Source of the DNA: Chloroflexota bacterium
Lineage (GTDB): Bacteria; Chloroflexota; Anaerolineae; UBA1429
Assembly: GCA_012841405.1 (NCBI GenBank)
Contig: DUUT01000035.1
Coordinates: 1 to 46,942, forward strand
DNA length: 46,942 nucleotides
Reading direction: 5' to 3'
The notes under the pieces: generated by a model
The model's database searches: none
Told to the model about the DNA's origin: nothing
What the model saw: only the letters and a program-made list of their open reading frames with translations
Translations under genes and position numbers: made by a program
In this document: piece after piece, positions 17,670 through 26,438 of the stretch
Layout of the letters: the number at the start of each line of letters is the position of its first letter
Numbering within the stretch: position 1 is the first letter of the stretch

Positions 17670-17953
17670 GCTGCCCCCGTTCGGTGTTGCCCCACTCCTT
17701 ACAGTCGGCTACCACGCCACGCCACGGAAAGGAAGGGGCAATCGTCGTGCACTCCCCCTCGCGTTCTTCCCACACGGCATCCGCCGCGGGCCTGCGGGCC
17801 CCGGCCTGCACCACCTCTCGTGCCTCTGTGCGTCCCATGGCACCCCTACGCCAACGCTGTGGGCGCGCGGCCGTGCGCACGGTTCTACCGGCGACGTGGT
17901 CCCTCAGAGCACCGTGGCGCATCCGACCCTCTTCCTGTCCCCCGGAGGTAACC
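17670..17953 (+). other. Remaining untranslated stretch before the binding-protein gene
   Basis: No gene is supported here. The lipoprotein frame stays open back to 17501, but the upstream part is Arg/Ser/Pro-rich and precedes a perfect lipoprotein signal peptide. The stretch is C-rich with several short inverted repeats and ends in the GGAGG ribosome-binding site at 17944-17948, six nt before the ATG. Confidence 0.5.
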
Positions 17954-19447
17954 ATGCGTAACGCTCGCTACGGCTTGTACCTCGTGGTGCTGTCGTTGCT
18001 CACCATCGCAACCCTCGCGTTGGCCGGCTGTCAGCCCTCCACAGCGCCAACCCCACCGGCAGAGGAGGCCCCACCTGTCCTCACTGTCTTGGACAAGGCC
18101 TTCACCGTGGCCGACCTTGAGGCGCTCGATCAGGTGACCGCCACCGTGGATGGCACCGCCTATCACGGCGTCGGTCTGCTGGCCGTCCTCGACGCCGCCG
18201 AGGTCGCCGCCAGCGCCGTCGCCCTCGTCGGCAGCGACGGCTACTCGGCCAACGTCACGGTGGCTGACCTCACCGCCGAGTGTGTCCTCGCCTACGCTGA
18301 GGGCGGAGGACTGGATGCCGTTCTGCCCGGCCTGACCAAGGCCGCCTGGGTGCGCGACGTCGTGACCATTCGCGCCAACGCGCCGGCCGCCGCCCCTGCC
18401 GCGGCACCGGGCGAGGCCGCGGCCGAGACCGCAACGCTCGGCGGGCCCGTCTCGGTGGTGGACGCGGCCGGCCGCACCGTAGAGCTCGCACACCTCCCCC
18501 AACGCATCATGGTGGTCGGCACCGGCCCGCACATGTCCCTCCATCTGCTCTACATGTTCCCCGAGGGGCGTGAGCGCCTGGTGGGCACCGAGTCGCGGAG
18601 CGCCACGGCGAGCAACTTTTTACCGTACGTCGACGCCCGCTTTGAGCAGGTGCCGACACTGGCCGCCAACCCCAATGTCGAGCAGATCGCCGCGCTGGCG
18701 CCCGACCTGGTGATCATGAAGGGCATCATCGCCGATCCGACGGCCGAAGCCCTGGCGCAGGTCGACATCCCGGTGCTGTACCTCGGCCTCGAGACGGTCG
18801 ACCACTTCTTTGCCGATCTGGCCAACCTCGGCGTCGTGCTGGGCAACACCAAGCGCGCCGACGAGATCGCCGCATTCTACCGCTCCCGCCTCGAACGCCT
18901 CGCCGAGCGCACCGCCGCGGTGCCCGCCGATGAAAGGCCACGGGTGCTGCTGCTGGAGTACAGCGACCGCGGCGGTGAGGTGGCTGTACAGGTGCCAGCG
19001 AGAGCCTGGATGCAGACCGTCGAGGTCGAGACGGCCGGCGGGCACCCCGTGTGGCTCGATTCCGCCGCTCCGACGGACGGCTGGACGGTGGTCAACCTCG
19101 AGCAGATCGCCGCCTGGGATGCGGACACGATCGTGGTGATCGTGTGGTACACCCTCGACCCCCAGGAGGTCATCGATGGACTCAAGGCGGATCCCCAGTG
19201 GGCGGCCCTGCGCGCCGTCAAGGAGGGGCGCATCTATGCCTTCCCACAGGACATCTTTGGCTGGGATCAACCCGAGCCGCGCTGGATCCTCGGGATGAAC
19301 TGGTTGGCCACTCGCATCCACCCCGAGCGCTTTGCCGATCTCGACATGCACGCCGAGATCATGGCCTACTTTGGCGAGCTGTACGGCATGGACGCGGCCG
19401 CCATCGAGCGCGACATCCTCCCCAAGGTACGGATGGATGTCCACTAA
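17954..19447 (+). CDS. Lipoprotein: molybdopterin-binding-like domain fused to class III (BtuF/MolA-type) metal-binding protein
   Basis: 497 residues. A lipoprotein signal ends in LALAGC (Cys26), followed by a Pro/Glu linker. Residues about 40-140 (FTVADLEALDQVTATVDG, then YHGVGLLAVLDAAEV, GSDGYSANVT and AAWVRDVVTI) resemble the sulfite-oxidase-type molybdopterin-binding fold (PF00174-like), without its cysteine ligand. After an Ala-rich linker, residues about 165-490 form a periplasmic-binding domain of the TroA/BtuF type. Known: class III binding proteins feed FecCD/BtuCD transporters for Fe-siderophores, cobalamin, or molybdate/tungstate (MolA). Because the same operon makes a molybdoenzyme, molybdate, tungstate or a molybdopterin-like ligand is favoured. 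The start is set by the signal peptide and GGAGG. Confidence 0.8.
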   Translation: MRNARYGLYLVVLSLLTIATLALAGCQPSTAPTPPAEEAPPVLTVLDKAFTVADLEALDQVTATVDGTAYHGVGLLAVLDAAEVAASAVALVGSDGYSANVTVADLTAECVLAYAEGGGLDAVLPGLTKAAWVRDVVTIRANAPAAAPAAAPGEAAAETATLGGPVSVVDAAGRTVELAHLPQRIMVVGTGPHMSLHLLYMFPEGRERLVGTESRSATASNFLPYVDARFEQVPTLAANPNVEQIAALAPDLVIMKGIIADPTAEALAQVDIPVLYLGLETVDHFFADLANLGVVLGNTKRADEIAAFYRSRLERLAERTAAVPADERPRVLLLEYSDRGGEVAVQVPARAWMQTVEVETAGGHPVWLDSAAPTDGWTVVNLEQIAAWDADTIVVIVWYTLDPQEVIDGLKADPQWAALRAVKEGRIYAFPQDIFGWDQPEPRWILGMNWLATRIHPERFADLDMHAEIMAYFGELYGMDAAAIERDILPKVRMDVH

Positions 19448-20456
19448 GACGTTGGCACTGCACCCGGAGGAGCGGCGCGCCAGGGCACGGCTCGCCCTCG
19501 TAGGGGGCCTTGTGGTCGCTCTGCTGGGCGTCTCGCTCTTCTTGGGGCGCTATCCCGGCCCCTACTGGACGCCGCTGCGGGCGCTGCACGAGGATCCCTT
19601 GGCGTTGCGCCTCATTCTCAACCTGCGGCTGCCCCGTATCCTGGCCGCCGTGGTGGTGGGCATGGCGCTCTCGGCGGCGGGCGCGGTCTTTCAGATGGTG
19701 TTCCGCAACCCCTTGGTCGACTCGGGATTCCTGGGCGTGTCGGCCGGTGCCTCCTTCGGGGCGTCGCTGGCCATCGTCGTTCTCGGCGGCCAGGCGCTGA
19801 CCATCCAGGTCTGCGCGGCGCTGTTCGGCCTCATGGGGTTGGGGGCCTCCTACCTGTTGGGGCGACGCATCCGCTATGGTGACTGGGTGCTGCGCCTGGT
19901 GCTGGCGGGGATCGCCGTCTCGGCGCTCTACTCCGCAGGGACGAGCGTGCTCAAGTACACGGCGGACCCCCTGCGCCAGCTTCCTGACATCACCTTCTGG
20001 CTGCTCGGCGGGCTGTGGAGTATCACCTGGCCCGATCTCATCCAGGTGCTCGTGGTCACCGTACCGTGCCTGGTGATCCTCCACCTCCTCCGCTGGCGCC
20101 TGAACCTGCTCGCCATGCGCGACGAGACGACCTTTTCCCTGGGCGTCGCGGCAGGGCGAGAGCGGCTGGTGGTGCTGCTAGCGGCGGTGGCGGCGAGCGC
20201 CGCCGTCGTCTCCAAGGCGGGCATGATCGGTTGGGTCGGGCTCATCGTGCCACACATCACTCGCCGCTGGTTGGGCGCCGATGCACAGCGCGCACTGCCC
20301 GGCGCCATGCTCCTAGGCGCGCTGTTCGTGCTTGCCTGCGACAACGTCGCCCGCACGCTACTGTCCGGTGAGATTCCCCTGGGAATCCTGACATCGTTCG
20401 TGGGAGCAGCGCTCTTTATGGGCATCATGATGCGCCGCGAGTGGCGGGTGCGATGA
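19437..20456 (+). CDS. FecCD/BtuC/MolB-family ABC transporter permease
   Basis: A 339-residue membrane protein of the FecCD family with about nine or ten hydrophobic segments. It shows LRLPRILAAVVVGMALSAAG (first conserved block), FQMVFRNPLVDSGFLGVSAG (the NPL..P..LG-type block), and GWVGLIVPHITRRWLGAD, the cytoplasmic coupling region near the C-terminus. It would pair as a homodimer with the ATPase downstream. ATG 19437 overlaps the binding-protein stop by 11 nt, and the ATPase start overlaps its own stop. The substrate is whatever the lipoprotein binds; molybdate or tungstate is inferred from context. Confidence 0.9.
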   Translation: MSTKTLALHPEERRARARLALVGGLVVALLGVSLFLGRYPGPYWTPLRALHEDPLALRLILNLRLPRILAAVVVGMALSAAGAVFQMVFRNPLVDSGFLGVSAGASFGASLAIVVLGGQALTIQVCAALFGLMGLGASYLLGRRIRYGDWVLRLVLAGIAVSALYSAGTSVLKYTADPLRQLPDITFWLLGGLWSITWPDLIQVLVVTVPCLVILHLLRWRLNLLAMRDETTFSLGVAAGRERLVVLLAAVAASAAVVSKAGMIGWVGLIVPHITRRWLGADAQRALPGAMLLGALFVLACDNVARTLLSGEIPLGILTSFVGAALFMGIMMRREWRVR

Positions 20457-21385
20457 TGAACGCCATGGAACCGGCCCTGACGGTACGCGACATCACCTTT
20501 CGCTATACGCCGAACGACCGCCCGGCCCTGGACGGCGTGAGCACCGATGTGCGCGCGGGGGCGATCACCGCCGTCCTCGGGCCGAACGGATCGGGCAAGA
20601 GCACGCTGCTCCACGTGCTGTTGGGGTTGCTCCAGCCCGAACGGGGGGAGGTGCGGCTCTTTGGGCGGCCGCTGGGCACCCGCTCACGGCGTGAGGCCAG
20701 CCGTCTGGTGGGATTGGTGCCCCAGAGCGAGCCGGTGACGTTTGACCTCAGCGTGTTCGAGTACGCCCTGCTCGGGCGGGCGCCCTACCTGGGCCTCCTC
20801 GAGCGGCCCGGCGCCGAGGATCGCGCCTGCGCCGAGCGGGCCCTCGAGACCGCCGGCATCGCCGCCTTGAGCCGGCGCGCCGTGCCCTCGCTGAGCGGCG
20901 GTGAACGGCAGTTGGCCACGGTGGCTCGTGCCCTGGCGCAGGAGCCCCGCGTCCTCCTGCTCGACGAGCCCACGTCGCACCTCGATCTGGCCAATGTGCG
21001 CCGCATCCTCGGGGTGCTGCGCTCGCTACGCGCCGACGGGCGTACCATCATCCTGACAACGCACGACCCGAACGCCGCAGCCGCCATCGCCGATGACGTG
21101 CTGCTCCTGCGTCAGGGCCACGTCATGGCTACTGGACCGGTGGAAAGCGTGCTACAGGCCGACCACCTGAGCGCCACCTATGGCGTACCGGTGGAGGTGC
21201 TCACGGTACGCGGTCGGCCGCTGGTGCTTACTCATGACCTCGACGGGGCGCCCGCTCACGGCGCCCGCAATCCAGCAGTGGAGGAAGACGGACATGGAAC
21301 GGATAACCGATTGGGTCGCGTTGTGGCGTCAGCTGGTAGAGGTACGCGCCCTCCGACACATGCAGGACGCAGAGCCCGCCGGTGA
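20453..21385 (+). CDS. FecE/BtuD/MolC-family ABC transporter ATPase
   Basis: A 310-residue ABC ATPase. Walker A is GPNGSGKST near residue 40, the Q-loop lies in LVGLVPQSEPV, the signature is SLSGGERQ, Walker B is VLLLDEPTSHLDL, and the H-loop is LTTHD. All catalytic residues are intact. The start ATG 20453 overlaps the permease stop (ATGA); a second ATG at 20456 and one at 20465 are also in frame. The last 30 residues are an Arg/Gly-rich tail unlike the family and overlap the following methyltransferase gene by 92 nt, so the tail may be a read-on extension with no function. Confidence 0.9.
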   Translation: MMNAMEPALTVRDITFRYTPNDRPALDGVSTDVRAGAITAVLGPNGSGKSTLLHVLLGLLQPERGEVRLFGRPLGTRSRREASRLVGLVPQSEPVTFDLSVFEYALLGRAPYLGLLERPGAEDRACAERALETAGIAALSRRAVPSLSGGERQLATVARALAQEPRVLLLDEPTSHLDLANVRRILGVLRSLRADGRTIILTTHDPNAAAAIADDVLLLRQGHVMATGPVESVLQADHLSATYGVPVEVLTVRGRPLVLTHDLDGAPAHGARNPAVEEDGHGTDNRLGRVVASAGRGTRPPTHAGRRARR

Positions 21386-22124
21386 TGCCTGGCGCGAGCG
21401 GGCGCGTGGCTTTCATCGCCGGGTGCAAGAGCGCTGGTCACGGCCCGATTCGAGCCGCGCCTTTGTCCTCTCGCAGGTCGACGGCGACACGACGGTGCTC
21501 GACATCGGCGCCGGCACGGGGTCGTGGGCCGTCCTCCTGGCGAAAAAAGCCCGCCACGTCACGGCCCTCGATTCATCGCCGGGGATGCTAGAGGTCTTGC
21601 GCGACAACGCCGAGGCCGAAGGGCTCGACAACGTGGCCGTCGTGCAGGGCGCCTGGCCCGACGCCGAGGTAGCGATGCACGATCTGTCTTTCTGCTCCCA
21701 CGCCATGTACGGCGTGGCCGACCTGCCACACTTCGTCCGCCGGATGATGGACGTTACCCGCCGACGCTGCGTTCTGCTGATGCGGGCACCACTGAAGGAC
21801 AGCGTCATGGCCCAAGCCGCCCTACGCGTCTGGGGCCAACCCCATGATAGCCCCAATTTCGTCATCGCCTACAACGTGCTCATACAGATGGGCATCTATG
21901 CCCACGTGCTGATGGAGGATACGGGGGCCTGGGGCGCATGGAAGAACGCCAGCATCGAGGAGGCGTTCACCGAGACCAAGGCCAAGCTCGGCCTGTTCGG
22001 GCCCAGTGAGCACGACGCCTACCTGCGAGGGCTGTTGGAGGAGCACTTGACGTACCAGGACGGCCAGTGGGTGTGGCCGCCATCGATGCGCTCAGCGCTG
22101 GTGTACTGGGATGTGGAACGCTAG
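21294..22124 (+). CDS. Class I SAM-dependent methyltransferase
   Basis: A 276-residue Rossmann-fold methyltransferase. VLDIGAGTGSWAVLLAKKA is motif I (residues about 68-86), HVTALDSSPGMLEVL is motif II with the acidic residue that binds the ribose, and AWPDAEVAMHDLSFCSHAMY is motif IV. There are no membrane segments. It begins at ATG 21294, inside the end of the ATPase gene, and its stop overlaps the MocA start, so it is embedded in the molybdenum operon. The substrate is not recognised. It could act on a chelator or metallophore ligand carried by the transporter, or on the hydroxylase's substrate; both are guesses. Confidence 0.8.
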   Translation: MERITDWVALWRQLVEVRALRHMQDAEPAGDAWRERARGFHRRVQERWSRPDSSRAFVLSQVDGDTTVLDIGAGTGSWAVLLAKKARHVTALDSSPGMLEVLRDNAEAEGLDNVAVVQGAWPDAEVAMHDLSFCSHAMYGVADLPHFVRRMMDVTRRRCVLLMRAPLKDSVMAQAALRVWGQPHDSPNFVIAYNVLIQMGIYAHVLMEDTGAWGAWKNASIEEAFTETKAKLGLFGPSEHDAYLRGLLEEHLTYQDGQWVWPPSMRSALVYWDVER

Positions 22125-22773
22125 TCCGAGGGCAGAGCCCTGCGCACACGGATCCGCACCCGCGGCGGAGACGGTCGTGCTGGCAGCCGGTTCGTCCACG
22201 CGCTTTGGCGCGCCCAAGCTCGTGCAGCCCCTCGGCGATCGCACAGTGATCGAGCAGACGCTCCAGGGGATGGCGCCATGCATCTGCCGCGCCATCGTGG
22301 TCATCGGCCCGCACGACCGGCGGTTGCGTGCGCTGCTCGCCCGCCATGCGCGGGTGCGTTGCGTAGTGAACAGCGGCGCCAGCGATATGTTTCGCTCGGT
22401 GCAGGTCGGCCTCGCGGCCACCAGCGCGCAGCGCGTGTTCCTGATCCCCGGCGACATCCCGCTCGTAGGCGTCGCGGTCTATCGCGCCTTGCTGGCTGCC
22501 AGCGCTCCGGTGGCGATCCCCACCCATGGCGGGCGCAAGGGACACCCGGTGCTGCTGCATCGCGACGTGGTGCGCGCCGCGCTGGCCGCACCCGCCGAGA
22601 CGACACTGCGAGACGTCATCACCCAGTGGCGCTGGGAGCCCGTACCCGTCGACGATGCGGCCATCCTGTGGGATATCGATACCCAAGCGGACTATGAATG
22701 GATCCAGGAGCAGCTCGCGTTGCGGCAGTCATCCGCTTCGGCGGCCGGCAGCTCTGCGACGGCCGCTAGCTAG
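22111..22773 (+). CDS. mocA: MocA-like molybdenum cofactor cytidylyltransferase
   Basis: A 220-residue NTP-transferase of the MobA/MocA family. It has VVLAAGSSTRFGAPKLVQPL (nucleotide-binding signature), LIPGDIPLV (metal-binding Asp), GGRKGHPVLLHRDV (typical of MocA and absent from MobA-type guanylyltransferases) and WDIDTQADYEWI. Known MocA adds CMP to Mo-molybdopterin, giving the MCD cofactor used by xanthine-oxidase-family enzymes, one of which is encoded just downstream. ATG 22111 overlaps the methyltransferase stop by 14 nt. The Ser/Ala-rich C-terminal 15 residues look disordered. Confidence 0.88.
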   Translation: MWNASPRAEPCAHGSAPAAETVVLAAGSSTRFGAPKLVQPLGDRTVIEQTLQGMAPCICRAIVVIGPHDRRLRALLARHARVRCVVNSGASDMFRSVQVGLAATSAQRVFLIPGDIPLVGVAVYRALLAASAPVAIPTHGGRKGHPVLLHRDVVRAALAAPAETTLRDVITQWRWEPVPVDDAAILWDIDTQADYEWIQEQLALRQSSASAAGSSATAAS

Positions 22774-22798
22774 AGCAACCACGCAGACATAGGAGGTC

Positions 22799-23692
22799 AT
22801 GTCCGTGCACGCCTTTGCCTATCAAGCCCCCACGACACTCCAGGACGCGGTGCGTATCCTCGCCGCCGGCGGCCCAGCGGCCCAGCCCATGGCCGGGGGC
22901 ACCGACCTCATCGTGCAGATGCGCCATGGGCGCCGCTCCGTGGATATGGTCGTCGATATCAAGCGCGTCCCCGACGTCACCGAGCTCACGTACACGCCTG
23001 ACGGCGGCCTCGTGCTGGGCGCCGCCGTCCCCTGTGCCGATGTGGCGGCCCATCCCGCTATCAGGGCCCACTACGCCGCGTTGGCCGATGGTGCCGGCCT
23101 CATCGGTGGCGTCGCCATACGCCAGCGCGCCACCGTCGGCGGCAACCTGTGCAACGCCTCACCGAGCGGCGACGCCATTCCTCCCCTGATCGTGCTCGGC
23201 GCCGAGTGCCGCATCGTCGGCCCCCACGGAGAACACTGTGTGCCAGTGGCCGTGTTCTGCGTTGGCCCCGGGCGCACCATCCTGGCTCCCGGCGAGTTGC
23301 TCGTCTCGCTGCTCCTCCCACCCCCAGCGCCGCATACCGGCTCGTGCTACCTGCGCTTTACCCCGCGCGCCGAGATGGACATCGCCGTGGCGGGCGCTGG
23401 CGCCTGGGTGGAGCTGGATGCCGCGCAGGAGCGCATCACCGATGCGCGCCTGGCCCTCAGCGCCGTCGGGCCCACCCCTGTCGTCGCTGAGCGTGCCGCC
23501 CGCGCCGTGATCGGCCAGCGCGCCGATGAGGACGCCTGCGCCCAGGCCGGGGCTCTGGCCAGCGAAGCGGTCCGTCCCATCAGCGATGTGCGCGGTACCG
23601 AGGCGCAGCGTCGCCACCTCGCCCAAGTCCTGGTCCGACGCGCCCTGTGGGGCGCCATCCGACGCGCAAGAGGAGAGGCGATCGATGACTGA
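22799..23692 (+). CDS. Molybdenum hydroxylase FAD-binding subunit (CoxM/XdhB-like)
   Basis: A 297-residue medium subunit of the xanthine dehydrogenase family. FAD-binding motifs are AGGTDLIVQMRHG near residue 35 and VAIRQRATVGGNLCNASPSG near residue 105, with the CO-dehydrogenase flavoprotein C-terminal domain after about residue 175. Known role: it passes electrons from the 2Fe-2S subunit to the final acceptor through FAD. ATG 22799 has AGGAGG two nt upstream. The gene overlaps the small-subunit gene by 8 nt. It is complete and of usual length. Confidence 0.92.
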   Translation: MSVHAFAYQAPTTLQDAVRILAAGGPAAQPMAGGTDLIVQMRHGRRSVDMVVDIKRVPDVTELTYTPDGGLVLGAAVPCADVAAHPAIRAHYAALADGAGLIGGVAIRQRATVGGNLCNASPSGDAIPPLIVLGAECRIVGPHGEHCVPVAVFCVGPGRTILAPGELLVSLLLPPPAPHTGSCYLRFTPRAEMDIAVAGAGAWVELDAAQERITDARLALSAVGPTPVVAERAARAVIGQRADEDACAQAGALASEAVRPISDVRGTEAQRRHLAQVLVRRALWGAIRRARGEAIDD

Positions 23693-24176
23693 ACGAACCC
23701 GTGTCCGTGCCATCATCAACGGCGAGCCGGTCGAGTTCCTCTGCGAGCCGCGCCAGAGCCTGTTGGATTGCCTGCGCGACGTGCTCGGCCTCACCGGCAC
23801 CAAGTGTGGCTGCAACGACGGCAATTGCGGCAGCTGTAGTGTGTTGCTCGATGGTCGCCTGGTCAACTCGTGCCTCGTCCTGGGTGTAGAGATCGAGGGG
23901 CGCAGCGTCACCACCGTCGAGGGGTTGGCGCAGTGGCCAGGGACGCGCATCATCCAGCAGAGCTTTGTGGAGCAAGACGCTTTGCAGTGCGGGTTCTGCA
24001 CGCCGGGCATGCTCATCGCCTCCAAGGCGCTGCTGGACCACAACCCACACCCCACTGAAGAAGAGATTCGCACCTGGATGTCGGGCAATCTCTGCCGCTG
24101 TACCGGCTATGAGCGCCTCGTGTGCGCCGTTCAGACCGCCGCGGATCAGCTGGCCGCGATCGAGGGAGCCGAGTAG
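23685..24176 (+). CDS. Molybdenum hydroxylase 2Fe-2S subunit (CoxS/XdhC-small type)
   Basis: A 163-residue small subunit. The N-terminal plant-type ferredoxin cluster is TKCGCNDGNCGSCSVLLDG plus a fourth Cys near residue 64. The second cluster is bound by QCGFCTPGM and NLCRCTGYE. All eight cysteines are present. Known role: it relays electrons from the Mo site to FAD. ATG 23685 overlaps the FAD-subunit stop by 8 nt and has AGGAG upstream. The gene ends 3 nt before the large-subunit start. The order FAD, Fe-S, Mo is the common coxMSL order. Confidence 0.94.
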   Translation: MTERTRVRAIINGEPVEFLCEPRQSLLDCLRDVLGLTGTKCGCNDGNCGSCSVLLDGRLVNSCLVLGVEIEGRSVTTVEGLAQWPGTRIIQQSFVEQDALQCGFCTPGMLIASKALLDHNPHPTEEEIRTWMSGNLCRCTGYERLVCAVQTAADQLAAIEGAE

Positions 24177-24179
24177 CAC

Positions 24180-26438
24180 ATGACGACCAAGACACCTCCA
24201 GAAACCTTTGCCGTCATCGGGACGACACCTCCCCGCGTGGACGCGGGCGCCAAGGTAACGGGCGCCGCCGTCTATGGCGTTGACGTCATGCGACCCCGCA
24301 TGGCCTATGGCCGCATCCTGCGCAGCCCTCATGCCCACGCGCGTATCGTCAGGATTGACACGCGCCGCGCCGAGGCCATGCCCGGCGTGCTGGCGGTGGC
24401 GACGGCCGCCGATCTCCCCGCGGCGGTGGACGACACCGCGAACGATCGCTACGCCCGAGATGCCACCCTCGCCAGCGAGCGCGTGCTCTACCACGGGCAC
24501 CCCGTGTGCGCCATCGCGGCGACAACGCCCGAGATCGCCGAGGACGCCCTGGCGCTGATTGACGTCGACTATGAGCCGCTCGAACCGGTGCTGGACGTCT
24601 GCCGGGCGATGGAGCGCGACGCGCCGATCCTCCACCCGGATCTGCGCACCCGGTCGCTGGCGGGCATGGGCACCACGCCCACGAACGTCGCAGAGCACCT
24701 GCGTTTCGAGATCGGTGACCCGGACAAGGCGATGGATGCGGCGGACGTCGTCGTCGAGCGCGAGTTCCGCACGGCGACGGTGCACCAGGGGTACATGGAG
24801 CCCCACGCAGCCACCGCCGAGTGGAGCCCCGAGGGGACACTGACCATCTGGGCAACGACCCAGGGCGGCTTCTCGGTGCGCGACCGGGTGCACGAGCTGC
24901 TCCACCTTCCCATGGCCGATATCCGCGTAGTGCCCACGGAAGTAGGTGGCGCGTTCGGTGGTAAGAACGTTGGCTATGCCGACATCGTGGCCGCTCTCCT
25001 CGCCCGCAAGGCGAACCGTCCGGTGCGGGTGGTGATGTCGCGCGAGGAGACGCTGCTGGCCACAGGCCCAACCTCGGGCACCTGGATGCGCGTCGCCGTC
25101 GGGGCGCGGCGCGATGGGCGCATCACCGCCGCCAAGGCCGAGCTGCGCTTTGAGGCGGGCGCCTTCCCTGGGGCACCCGTCGGTTCCGGCGCCAACTGCA
25201 TGTTCGCGCCGTACGACATCCCCAACGGGCGCATCGATGGCTATGGCGTCGTCGTGAACAAGCCGAGCACCGGCGACTACCGCTCGCCCGGCGCCACTCA
25301 AGCCGTCTTTGCCGCCGAAGCCGTCCTGGACGAGGTGGCGACGCTCCTGGGCATGGACCCCATCGCCTTCCGCCTGCTAAACTGCGCCCACGATGGCACG
25401 GCGCGGATCACCGGCGGCGTCCACGAGCATATCGGGATCGAGCAGGTCCTGGAGGCCACGCGGGACAGCGCCCACTATCGTGCTCCGTGTCCCGAGTCTA
25501 CGGGGCACCTGCGGCGCGGGCGCGGCGTAGCGCTCGGCTTCTGGGGCAACTGGGGAGCGCGCTCCAGTGTGACCCTGACCGTCGCCGAGGATGGCACCGT
25601 ATCCCTGTTGACGGGCTCGGTGGATATTACCGGCACGCGCACGAGCCTGGCGATGCAGGCCGCCGAGACCTTGGGGCTCCCCCTGGAGATGATTGCCCCG
25701 GCGATGGGCGACACGCACAGCACCGGCTACTCGGACAACAGCGGCGGGAGCCGCACGACGATGGCCACCGGCATCGCCGTGGTGCGGGCGGCGGAGGACC
25801 TGCTGGCCCGCATGAAGGAGCGCGTGGCCGCTTGGTGGGGCGTCGATGCCTCGACGGTGACCTATGCGCTGGGTGCCTTCACGAGCACCACCACGGGCGA
25901 CACGATGTCCTGGGCCGAAGCGGCCAGCCACCAGTTCGAGACGGGCGGCGCGGTCCGCGGCCAGGGCGATGTCAACGTGCGCAAGTGGGGCGCGGCCTAT
26001 GCCACCCACATCGTCGACGTCGAGGTAGACACCGAGACAGGCGGCGTGCGGCTGCTGCGCCACACCGTCGTGCAGGACGTGGGCCGGGCGATCCACCCCG
26101 GCCAGGTGGCATCGCAGATGCAGGGCGGCACCTCCCAGGGCATCGGCTGGGCGCTGTACGAGGGGTACGCCTACGACGCGCAGGGACGCATGCTGAACGC
26201 GAATCTGCTCGATTACAAGATGCCCACCTACCGCGACGTACCCACTATCGAGACCATCCTCGTAGAGGTGCCCTATCCGGGGCATCCCTACGGCATACGG
26301 GGTGTGGGCGAGGCGCCCATCGTTGCGGTGCCCGCGGCCATCGCTGCGGCCATCCACGACGCCGTGGGTGTGCGCCCCACCCGCCTGCCCATGGACCCTG
26401 TCCAGATCCTTGAACTGCTGGGCATCATCGATCCATGA
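24180..26438 (+). CDS. Molybdenum hydroxylase catalytic subunit (xanthine dehydrogenase/aldehyde oxidase family, CoxL-like)
   Basis: 752 residues, full length. It has the N-terminal a/b hammerhead domain (residues about 20-125), GGAFGGKN near 256 as the first cofactor loop, and IRGVGEAP with Glu711 as the catalytic base. The active-site loop reads DYRSPGATQ, not the AYxCSFR of true form I CO dehydrogenase, so CO oxidation is unlikely. Known relatives hydroxylate purines, N-heterocycles, aldehydes or nicotinate. Together with CoxM, CoxS, MocA and XdhC genes the complete maturation set is present. The substrate is not recognised. The ATGA at its end couples it to the MoaD-like gene. Confidence 0.92.
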   Translation: MTTKTPPETFAVIGTTPPRVDAGAKVTGAAVYGVDVMRPRMAYGRILRSPHAHARIVRIDTRRAEAMPGVLAVATAADLPAAVDDTANDRYARDATLASERVLYHGHPVCAIAATTPEIAEDALALIDVDYEPLEPVLDVCRAMERDAPILHPDLRTRSLAGMGTTPTNVAEHLRFEIGDPDKAMDAADVVVEREFRTATVHQGYMEPHAATAEWSPEGTLTIWATTQGGFSVRDRVHELLHLPMADIRVVPTEVGGAFGGKNVGYADIVAALLARKANRPVRVVMSREETLLATGPTSGTWMRVAVGARRDGRITAAKAELRFEAGAFPGAPVGSGANCMFAPYDIPNGRIDGYGVVVNKPSTGDYRSPGATQAVFAAEAVLDEVATLLGMDPIAFRLLNCAHDGTARITGGVHEHIGIEQVLEATRDSAHYRAPCPESTGHLRRGRGVALGFWGNWGARSSVTLTVAEDGTVSLLTGSVDITGTRTSLAMQAAETLGLPLEMIAPAMGDTHSTGYSDNSGGSRTTMATGIAVVRAAEDLLARMKERVAAWWGVDASTVTYALGAFTSTTTGDTMSWAEAASHQFETGGAVRGQGDVNVRKWGAAYATHIVDVEVDTETGGVRLLRHTVVQDVGRAIHPGQVASQMQGGTSQGIGWALYEGYAYDAQGRMLNANLLDYKMPTYRDVPTIETILVEVPYPGHPYGIRGVGEAPIVAVPAAIAAAIHDAVGVRPTRLPMDPVQILELLGIIDP

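Noticed and set aside
17501-17953. N-terminal extension of the binding lipoprotein back to 17501
   Set aside because: A good lipoprotein signal peptide and GGAGG place the start at 17954; the extension is low-complexity and lies in the structured leader.
23580-25301. Long open frame on minus (573 codons)
   Set aside because: Antisense to the 2Fe-2S and catalytic subunits of the molybdenum hydroxylase, which have intact diagnostic motifs.
24180-26438. Aerobic CO dehydrogenase large subunit
   Set aside because: The active-site loop is DYRSPGATQ rather than the AYxCSFR of form I CO dehydrogenase; gene order alone is not enough.
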